Assembly: GCA_964387645.1 (NCBI GenBank) | Contig: CAYLYM010000093.1 | Span: 1-15,421, forward strand | DNA: 15,421 nt | From: CAYLYM01 sp964387645 | GTDB taxonomy: Bacteria; Calditrichota; Calditrichia; RBG-13-44-9 | Direction of reading: 5' to 3' | Shown: one piece after another, positions 6,575 to 13,445 of the stretch | Layout: every line of letters begins with the position of its first letter | Numbering within the stretch: position 1 is the first letter of the stretch | The notes under the pieces: model-generated | Database searches by the model: none | What the model saw: only the letters and a program-made list of their open reading frames with translations | Told to the model about the DNA's origin: nothing | Translations under genes and position numbers: made by a program

Positions 6575-8584
6575 TTATTCTACGTAAATCGCATCAAAAT
6601 TACAATTTTGCCGGCATTGATCGCATCGTATGCATTTTTCTTCAATAATATAATGTGCTTTTTTACGTTCGCCTACAATGGCACCTTCCGGGCATTTCCG
6701 AGCACAAAGCGTACAACCGGTACATTTTTCAGTATCTATACGATAGGTAAGTAGTTCACGACAATGCCCAGCCGGACATTTACGGTCGTATAAGTGAGCT
6801 TCATATTCATCACGGAAATACTTTAATGTGCTCAACACCGGATTGGCCGCCGTTTGTCCAAGCCCACAAAGGGAGGTGTTTTTAATTACATCTGCCAGTC
6901 TTTCTAAATAAATCATGCCCTGGAAACGTTTCAAAGTATCTTCAGGAGATTTTTCGGATCGGTAACTTGCCGTTAACCTTTCTAGAATTTCCAGTAATCT
7001 TTTGGTCCCTTCCCGACATGGGATACATTTACCACAGGATTCAGATTGAATAAAAGTCATGAAATATTTGGCCACATCTACCATACAGGTCGAATCGTCC
7101 ATTACAACCAGACCGCCCGATCCAATCATAGCGCCAGCGGCTTTAAGATGCTCGTAATCAATTGGCGTATCGATAACAGATTCCGGTAAAGTTCCTCCGG
7201 AAGGACCGCCTATCTGTACCGCTTTAAACTGTTTACCATTGGGGATTCCACCACCGATATCGAATATTACTTCTCGCAGAGTAGTTCCCATGGGCACTTC
7301 AACCAGGCCGGTATTTTTTACCTTTCCAGAGAGGGCAAAGATTTTAGTGCCTTTAGAATTCTCTGTACCAATACTTGCAAACCAATCTGCCCCTTTTTCG
7401 ATAATAACTGGTACATTGGCAAAAGTTTCGACATTATTGATAACGGTTGGTTTACCCCACAAGCCCGAAACAGCCGGAAAAGGTGGTCGGGGACGCGGCA
7501 TTCCACGTTTGCCTTCAATGGAATGGATGAGAGCCGTCTCTTCGCCGCACACAAAAGCTCCAGCGCCTTTCTTAACCTTAAGATCAAAATCGAATCCACT
7601 ATCCAGAATGTTTTTGCCTAACAAGCCATATTCCCTGGCATCGGCAATGGTTTTTTCGAGCCGTTGAATGGCCAAAGGATATTCGGCTCGGCAATAAATA
7701 TATCCCTGACTGGCACCAATTGCATAAGCAGCAATGATCATACCCTCGACAACCCGGTGAGGATCGCCTTCCAGCACAGCCCGATCCATAAAAGCGCCTG
7801 GATCGCCTTCATCAGCGTTACAAATCAGGTATTTGGGTTCACCTTCCGCCTGCGCAGCGAATTCCCATTTCTTTCCCGTCGGGAATCCTCCGCCTCCCCG
7901 CCCACGCAAACCAGAAGCCGAAACTTCCTGACGCACTGTTTCCGGTGTCATCTGGTGAAGCACTCTGGATAAAGCCCGATAGCCTCCGCGAACCAGATAT
8001 TGATCAATGCTTTCCGGATCAATTATGCCACAATTGGATAAAATCACCTTCTTCTGCTTCCTGAAAAAATCAATTTTATTTATATCCGGAAGATTGTCCC
8101 ACCCATTAGCGCCAAAATCCCTGTAAACACCTAATAATTTCTCACAGACAGGTTCTTTCTTAATAATAGTTTGTTCGATTAAATAAGGAACATCTTCTGG
8201 TTCTATCCGCCCATAACTAACTCGTGGATAATCAGGAAGCTTGATATCAACAATGACTTCCTGCGAACAATAACCCACACAGCCTGTAGCCAACAGCCGA
8301 GCTTCTATCTGGCGTCTATCTAATTCTTCAGAAAGAGCATCATAAACTTTTTGCGCTCCATTCGCTAAACCACAGGTTCCCATCCCAACCATGATCACAG
8401 GAACGGGATGTTTGATTAAATGCAATTCTTTTTTTAACATATCCAGCTTTTGTTTGCTACTTTCTGGTTCACCGCAAAACGGGCCGGAGTGTAAACATTC
8501 AATAAATTGTGGGCAGGGTTTTTCTGGACTGTGATAACAATTTTCAAAACACTGTTCGATAAAAGTATTCATGGCTCTTTTCAC
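6575..8584 (-). CDS. hydB: NADH-binding hydrogenase subunit HydB (NuoF-like)
   Basis: The FMN- and NAD(H)-binding subunit that passes electrons to HydA, 669 residues. An N-terminal Cys-rich segment (C12, C16, C24, C30, C37) precedes a thioredoxin-like [2Fe-2S] domain (about 60-140) with C71, C102 and C106. The first ligand position seen in HydC is V66 here. The NuoF core follows: glycine-rich GLRGRGGGGFPTGKKW (226-241), CNADEGDPGAFMDR (255-268), GAGAFVCGEETALI (340-353), and the N3-type [4Fe-4S] with C517, C520, C523 and C573. The C-terminus adds two [4Fe-4S] ferredoxin motifs (C621/624/627/631 and C651/654/657/661). This is the cluster set of HydB in NADH-linked trimeric hydrogenases. The GTG start at 8584 overlaps the hydC stop by 4 bp (GTGA). 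An alternative ATG at 8572 gives 665 residues but has its purine run too close. Confidence 0.96.
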   Translation of the reverse strand: MKRAMNTFIEQCFENCYHSPEKPCPQFIECLHSGPFCGEPESSKQKLDMLKKELHLIKHPVPVIMVGMGTCGLANGAQKVYDALSEELDRRQIEARLLATGCVGYCSQEVIVDIKLPDYPRVSYGRIEPEDVPYLIEQTIIKKEPVCEKLLGVYRDFGANGWDNLPDINKIDFFRKQKKVILSNCGIIDPESIDQYLVRGGYRALSRVLHQMTPETVRQEVSASGLRGRGGGGFPTGKKWEFAAQAEGEPKYLICNADEGDPGAFMDRAVLEGDPHRVVEGMIIAAYAIGASQGYIYCRAEYPLAIQRLEKTIADAREYGLLGKNILDSGFDFDLKVKKGAGAFVCGEETALIHSIEGKRGMPRPRPPFPAVSGLWGKPTVINNVETFANVPVIIEKGADWFASIGTENSKGTKIFALSGKVKNTGLVEVPMGTTLREVIFDIGGGIPNGKQFKAVQIGGPSGGTLPESVIDTPIDYEHLKAAGAMIGSGGLVVMDDSTCMVDVAKYFMTFIQSESCGKCIPCREGTKRLLEILERLTASYRSEKSPEDTLKRFQGMIYLERLADVIKNTSLCGLGQTAANPVLSTLKYFRDEYEAHLYDRKCPAGHCRELLTYRIDTEKCTGCTLCARKCPEGAIVGERKKAHYIIEEKCIRCDQCRQNCNFDAIYVE

Positions 8585-9039
8585 TGTTTTTCTTTGTTTT
8601 TAAATTTCTTTATCAATTTTTGTAATGATTTAACCGTTAATCCGCCGTAGAATTCATCATTAATGGCAATAACTGGAGCAATGCTGCAAGCTCCTATACA
8701 GGCGACCGTTTCAATAGTAAATTTTAGATCTTTGGTAGTCTCACCAGCCTTAATTCCCAATTCATTTTCCAGGGTTTGTAGAATGTCTAATGATCCTTTT
8801 ACATGACAGGCGGTGCCGCGGCAAACCCGAATCACATACTTACCCAACGGCCGTAAACGAAATTGATTGTAAAAGGTCGCTACACCATAAACCCGGCTGA
8901 CTGGAACATTAACATGCCGAGCCACCTGATGCAATTGTTCTTCCGGAAGATATCCATATTTCTCCTGGATATCCTGAAGTATCGGAATGATTTGAGAAGA
9001 ATCTTTCGAATATTTTTTCAGAATAAAATTACTATCCAT
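8581..9039 (-). CDS. hydC: Hydrogenase subunit HydC (NuoE-like, [2Fe-2S] thioredoxin-fold)
   Basis: The small electron-transfer subunit of the HydABC complex, homologous to the 24-kDa NuoE subunit of complex I; 152 residues, the usual size. An N-terminal helical region (about 10-60, with YGVATFYNQF) leads to the thioredoxin-like domain binding one [2Fe-2S] cluster through C73 and C78 (CRGTAC) and C114 and C118 (CIGAC). It is the first gene of the minus-strand unit. The ATG at 9039 is preceded by AAGGTGAG (9048-9055) at ideal spacing, and a sigma-54 type promoter match lies at 9089-9105. The final codons overlap the start of hydB. Confidence 0.96.
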   Translation of the reverse strand: MDSNFILKKYSKDSSQIIPILQDIQEKYGYLPEEQLHQVARHVNVPVSRVYGVATFYNQFRLRPLGKYVIRVCRGTACHVKGSLDILQTLENELGIKAGETTKDLKFTIETVACIGACSIAPVIAINDEFYGGLTVKSLQKLIKKFKNKEKQ

Positions 9040-9627
9040 GTGTCGCTCTCACCTTATTTTTTCATCATCAAAACAAGACATCCCATTTAGCAATTATTGT
9101 GCCAATATTCTCATAACAAGAAACATTGTATTTCTTCATATTCAAAAAATTGCTTGTGAATTATGTCTCATTAATGATAAAACAACAACTACTATTTCTT
9201 ATTTTTAGGAATTTTTACTGATTTTATATCATGTGAATTTTATATCTATTGTTTATTTAACAACATAGGATATTTGTACTATGAACAATAATATCGCATG
9301 TGAAATATGTGTTTTGTATCGGTTTCATTGGATTTGGTACAATATCCATAAATTTAAATTCGGGATCTTTACCATCTCACAATATTAAAACGTCAAAGAC
9401 TTATTTCAATTATTCTCATTCATAAATTTTTAACATAAAAGTGTATCCTTTTGGGAAAGCTAATCTCATTGTGTTGGTCTTTATCCCGTAAAAACAGGAT
9501 CTAAAAAAGAAACACCTTTTACCCATAATTTTTCAAAATACATTTCTCCATTTGTTATTTGTAATATGTTTCAGAAATGTTTATTTTTATTTTATTTAAC
9601 TTTTGAATTTATTTTTGAGGTATTTCA
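9040..9627. other. AT-rich divergent intergenic region with promoter and repeats
   Basis: This 588-bp region separates the leftward hydrogenase operon from the rightward multi-PAS kinase gene. It is strongly AT-rich and I see no coding capacity. Besides the sigma-54 promoter match near hydC it holds a 10-bp direct repeat ATTTTATATC (9221-9230 and 9237-9246) and a dyad: GATATTTGT (9269-9277) facing ACAA-ta-ATATC (9285-9295). The dyad is about 200 bp upstream of the predicted hydC transcription start, a plausible distance for an enhancer-type site. I could not pick a convincing sigma-70 promoter for the rightward gene. Confidence 0.5.
9089..9105 (-). promoter_or_regulatory. Sigma-54 (-24/-12) promoter for the hydC-hydB-hydA operon
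   Basis: Read on the minus strand the site is TTGGCACAATAATTGCT. It matches the RpoN consensus TGGCAC-N5-TTGCW at every specified base, with the GG and GC dinucleotides exactly ten bases apart. Transcription would start near 9078, leaving a leader of about 39 bases before the hydC ATG with the AAGGTGAG ribosome site inside it. Position, orientation and match quality agree. If real, transcription needs an enhancer-binding AAA+ activator, and none is encoded in this window. Confidence 0.75.
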
Positions 9628-12609
9628 ATGAAAAAATCTTCAGAAGATATGTTAGCTCAAATCAATCAACTTAAAAAGCGCATTAAAGAATTGGAAGATC
9701 AACTTCGCAAAAAAGAATTTGACAGGTTCGTTCAACATCAGGATATAATATTATCTATAATATTCGATTCAGTCAGAGAAGGTCTTATCATTACCAATTT
9801 AAAAGGCACGATTATAGATGTAAATCAAGCGTTGTTGCGCATGTATGGATACCATCGCAAAGAAGAAATCATCGGTAAGAATGTAGCGGAACTGATCCGG
9901 GTTGATCAGCAACATTTAATTGAAACACATCTACAAGAGGCTCTGAAAATTGGTTCTGAAAAAGGAATCGAATTCATTTGTTCGAAGAAAGATGGTAGCG
10001 AATTTCCGGTGGAGGCCTATACATCATTTCTCAGAGATACCGACGGACATCCGCTGGGATTTGTGCTTGTTACCTGCGATATATCAGAGCAAAAGAGGTC
10101 TAAAAGGATCCTCACCCATACCCAACGGGCTTTACGAATGCTAAACTTCTTTAATCAGGTTTTAGAAACTTCTTTAGATGGCTTCATTCTTGAAAATCCC
10201 GATGGCATCATTGTGGATGTGAATCCATCATATTGTGACATGATTGGATACACCAGGGAAGAATTGATCGGTAAAAACATCAGAGAGATTGAAGCCAAAA
10301 TACCCTCTGAAGAAGTAGTACATCGTATCCAGCAACTTATTACAGGTGGCCGCGAACGTTTTGAAACTCAACATAAATGCAAGGATGGGAAAGTGCTTGA
10401 TTTAGATGTCAGTATCAGCATACTGCATATGGACGATAAGCCCATGGTGGCGGCTTTTGTGAGGGATATTACTGATTACAAGCGCATCTTAAGAGCACTA
10501 CGGGAGAGTGAAACTCGTTACCGGCATTTATTCGAACAGGCCCCTATTGCTTTATGGGAAGGAGATTTTAGTGAACTTAATAAATATTTAAACCAATTAA
10601 GAGAAAAAGGGGTTACTAACTTTAAAAGATACTTCGATGAAAATCCTTCTGAAGTACAAAAGTGTATCCGAATGGTAAAGATTATAGATGTGAATAACGC
10701 CGCACTATACTTACACAAAGCCCGTAACAAAGAGGAACTATTGGGGAATCTGGATAAAATTTTTACACCCGAATCTCTCTCTGGTTTCAAAGAAGAACTT
10801 ATTACCCTGGCCCGGGGGGAAACGCAGTTTGAATCAGAAACTGTTGTAAAAACTTTTACAGGAGAGCTTCGTAATACTCTTCTGCGTCTTTCGATAGAGG
10901 TATCTGAACATAAACCAGTTAGACACAGAGCATTGGTTTCCATCCTAGATGTTACAGAGTGGAAAAAAGCTGAATCAGCATTAAGGAAAAGCCAGATGGC
11001 CTTAGAAGCAGCGCAATCCAGGGCACGGCTGGGTAGCTGGGAATATTACCCGGAAACGGATACAGGTTGGTGGTCCAAACAAATGTATTACAATCTGAAC
11101 CTCGTTCCTCGATTAGAAACACCAACACTGGAGGAATATTATCACCTGGTTCATCCGGATGATATTGCCAGACTTAAAGCATCCCACGAAAAGGTTCTAA
11201 AAACCCATAAATCCCAATCTTTAGAATTTCGTACCAACCCTTCCCACGGACCGGTGCGTTATTTACGAGAGACAGTAGATATCATCGCCAATGACGATAA
11301 ATCACATTTCTATCTTGCCGGGACCGTATTGGATATCACTGATGTAAAGAAAGCCGAAGAAGCTTTAAAACAGCGTGTTCAGGAACTCTCCAGAGTCTAC
11401 AAACTATCTCATCAAATTAGTTCCAGCCTGGATCTGGATCAGGTAATCCAAGCAGCAGTTACAGGTCTACAGGAATCATTTAAGCCAGATGTTGTCATGT
11501 TTTATCTGACAAATAATGAGCAACCTGTTTTAAGAAATTACCATTTTAGTAAGATCGATCTTGATTTGAATAATTCTACAGTTCACAGAATCAGTGAAAG
11601 TCTCTGCCGTTTGGTTGTTCAAGAAAAACAACCAGTATTTTCCTTCGATATAAAAAAGGATAATCGATTTTCTTTAGAAGGATATGAATTAACGGGATGG
11701 CAATCTTTTGCTGCATTACCTCTCATCAGTCAGAATAATATTATCGGCGTAATAGTACTGGGAGCCTTTGAACCTCGTGATTTTGAAGTGGATGCTTCTT
11801 TTTTGGAAACGCTTGTCACTGAAATTGCTATAGGTTTGCATAATGCCCGGCTGTACGAACAGGTTAAAAAACACGAAGCCGATCTGGAAAGACGGGTACT
11901 CGAACGTACAGCTCAACTGCAAGCTGCCAACGAAGAGTTGAAATCTTTTGCCTACTCTGTTTCGCACGATTTACGAGCGCCTTTACGGGCAATTCACGGT
12001 TTTGCCAGAATCATCTCCGAAGATTACCAGGATAAATTGGATGATCGTGGTAAACATTATTTCAATAATATCGTTATAGCCAGCCAGCGTATGGATCAAT
12101 TAATCCAGGATTTGCTGGCTTATTCTCGAGTTGGTCGCCGTGCGGTGGGTTTCCAACCCATTCCTCTAAAAGAGTTCTTTAAGTCCATTCTTCAGGACCT
12201 GTCTAGCGAGATCCAGCAAGCTAGGGCTACCATTATCCTGCCGGATCATCTCCCCACTGTTCAGAGCGATCTCACGCTTTTAAGACAAATTTTTCTTAAT
12301 CTGTTTTCCAATGCCGTTCGATATCATAAACCAGATACACCACCAGAAGTACAATTGAAAATCCAACAAACAAAAGGAAAGATCATTTTTGCCGTTTCAG
12401 ATAACGGAATCGGTATTGCCGAAAGGTATCATAAAAAAATATTCAACATATTTCAGCGTTTGCACAGCCAGGATGCATATCCAGGTACCGGGATTGGGCT
12501 GGCCATTGTGAAAAAGGCAGTCGATTTACTGAAAGGAAGGGTCTGGATAGAATCTCGCGAAGGGATTGGCAGCATTTTCTATGTAGAGCTGCCGGGAAAG
12601 CAGGATTAA
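9628..12609 (+). CDS. Multi-PAS/GAF sensor histidine kinase
   Basis: A 993-residue soluble sensor kinase without obvious membrane segments. Order: coiled coil (about 8-36); PAS1 (about 40-155, ending VTCDISEQKR); PAS2 (about 172-285, ending FVRDITDYK); a variant PAS3 (about 295-446) with an inserted stretch starting ALWEGDFSELNKYL; PAS4 (about 455-575, WEYYPETDTGWWS, of the PAS_3 fold type); GAF (about 590-745); coiled coil (745-770). HisKA has H780 in SVSHDLRAPLRAIHGF, the type seen in Cph1-like kinases. HATPase has N895, DNGIGI (D925) and GTGIGL (953-958). The GAF region lacks an obvious bilin-binding signature, so light sensing is not supported. The ATG follows GAGG at 7-base spacing. A terminator closes the gene. 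Its likely phospho-partner is the Rcp1-type receiver 323 bp downstream (inference). Confidence 0.95.
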   Translation: MKKSSEDMLAQINQLKKRIKELEDQLRKKEFDRFVQHQDIILSIIFDSVREGLIITNLKGTIIDVNQALLRMYGYHRKEEIIGKNVAELIRVDQQHLIETHLQEALKIGSEKGIEFICSKKDGSEFPVEAYTSFLRDTDGHPLGFVLVTCDISEQKRSKRILTHTQRALRMLNFFNQVLETSLDGFILENPDGIIVDVNPSYCDMIGYTREELIGKNIREIEAKIPSEEVVHRIQQLITGGRERFETQHKCKDGKVLDLDVSISILHMDDKPMVAAFVRDITDYKRILRALRESETRYRHLFEQAPIALWEGDFSELNKYLNQLREKGVTNFKRYFDENPSEVQKCIRMVKIIDVNNAALYLHKARNKEELLGNLDKIFTPESLSGFKEELITLARGETQFESETVVKTFTGELRNTLLRLSIEVSEHKPVRHRALVSILDVTEWKKAESALRKSQMALEAAQSRARLGSWEYYPETDTGWWSKQMYYNLNLVPRLETPTLEEYYHLVHPDDIARLKASHEKVLKTHKSQSLEFRTNPSHGPVRYLRETVDIIANDDKSHFYLAGTVLDITDVKKAEEALKQRVQELSRVYKLSHQISSSLDLDQVIQAAVTGLQESFKPDVVMFYLTNNEQPVLRNYHFSKIDLDLNNSTVHRISESLCRLVVQEKQPVFSFDIKKDNRFSLEGYELTGWQSFAALPLISQNNIIGVIVLGAFEPRDFEVDASFLETLVTEIAIGLHNARLYEQVKKHEADLERRVLERTAQLQAANEELKSFAYSVSHDLRAPLRAIHGFARIISEDYQDKLDDRGKHYFNNIVIASQRMDQLIQDLLAYSRVGRRAVGFQPIPLKEFFKSILQDLSSEIQQARATIILPDHLPTVQSDLTLLRQIFLNLFSNAVRYHKPDTPPEVQLKIQQTKGKIIFAVSDNGIGIAERYHKKIFNIFQRLHSQDAYPGTGIGLAIVKKAVDLLKGRVWIESREGIGSIFYVELPGKQD

Positions 12610-12623
12610 AGGTACAGTTTGAT

Positions 12624-12659
12624 CCCGGGGTTTTTACTTTTCAGATACCCGGGTTTTTT
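12624..12659 (+). terminator. Rho-independent terminator after the multi-PAS kinase
   Basis: CCCGGG at 12624-12629 pairs with CCCGGG at 12648-12653 (the stem extends slightly with a bulge), followed at once by a run of six T residues (12654-12659). It begins 15 bp after the kinase stop codon and suggests that the downstream receiver gene has its own promoter. Confidence 0.85.
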
Positions 12660-12932
12660 AAAATTCCAGTATTTAATTGATGAAAATTCACCTTAAAAAG
12701 AACAAATATTTTCGATAATATAAAATATTATTAGAGAATGTAAGAATTTTTAATATCATGTCAGGACCAGAACTTCAAAACAATTTGATTACAGGTTTAT
12801 TTTTAAAAGACTAAAAGAAAGGAGCAAAATTAAGAAAATTGAAATTATGTTTTTAAAATAAATCACATTCAAAGCAAAAAAGTTAAATATATTCTCTTCC
12901 ACAACTTACAAAGAACGATCAGGAAGGCCATA
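12660..12932. other. AT-rich spacer, no gene seen
   Basis: An AT-rich spacer. The only open frame I found is 18 codons (12758-12814) with no ribosome site. A good GAAAGGAG sequence near 12817-12825 is not followed by a usable start codon. A promoter for the downstream receiver gene is expected here, but I cannot point to one with confidence. Confidence 0.4.
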
Positions 12933-13415
12933 ATGTCGTGGCCAGCCCAAATTCTTTTAAAAGAAGATTATAGAATGGATATTGAATTTACCCTGAATGC
13001 TTTCGAAAAAACCAAATTAACCGACAATATCCATATAGCAGAAAATGGAGAGCAAGCACTGAATTATCTTTTTGGGGAAGGGAAATTCAGCGATCGCAAA
13101 AGCTATCCTCTGCCCGACCTTGTATTTCTGGACCTTAAACTCCCCGCAATCAATGGATATGAAGTATTTAAAATTGTTAAATCCACGCTCATTTTGATAA
13201 GCAGGCTCTTAGTCTTTCACACTACCTCAAAGAAAAAAAGTGATCTGAAAATTCATTATGATAATAATGCGAACAGTTATCTGGTCAAACCCATCTTTTT
13301 TGAAGGCTTTTTTAATCTGATCCGGCAAATAAACAATTTCTGGCTGACATTAAAAATGAAATTGCCAATACATCAGGGCCAAAATATGAATATTCAAATC
13401 GTACATTCATATTAA
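12933..13415 (+). CDS. Rcp1-type single-domain response regulator, diverged
   Basis: A 160-residue receiver of the Rcp1 family that usually partners phytochrome-like or multi-PAS kinases. Family marks are the long beta2-beta3 loop with ALNYLFGEGKFSDRKSYPLPD and the C-terminal ANSYLVKP...RQINNFW. Pocket residues are E11/D12, D67 (VFLDLKLP), T96/T97 and K119. Several normally conserved positions have changed: LLVEDN is LLKEDY, the hydrophobic LTTS strand reads FHTTS, the loop after IVK has lost its usual Asp-Pro, and the Gly of GANSY is Asn. The C-terminal tail (about 144-160) is longer than usual. It may be a drifting or specialised receiver; the catalytic residues are kept, so I do not call it a pseudogene. 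The ATG follows AGGAAGG at 5-base spacing. The next gene begins 30 bp on, probably co-transcribed. Confidence 0.85.
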   Translation: MSWPAQILLKEDYRMDIEFTLNAFEKTKLTDNIHIAENGEQALNYLFGEGKFSDRKSYPLPDLVFLDLKLPAINGYEVFKIVKSTLILISRLLVFHTTSKKKSDLKIHYDNNANSYLVKPIFFEGFFNLIRQINNFWLTLKMKLPIHQGQNMNIQIVHSY

Positions 13416-13445
13416 AAAGAGGAAAGTCATGCAAGGAGCTTTATT

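Noticed and set aside
11400..11870. GAF domain of the multi-PAS kinase as a bacteriophytochrome photosensor
   Set aside because: The HisKA type and the downstream Rcp1-like receiver suggest it, but no bilin-binding signature or PHY domain is visible.
12758..12814. 18-codon open frame in the spacer after the multi-PAS kinase
   Set aside because: No ribosome site, AT-rich context and no recognisable sequence.
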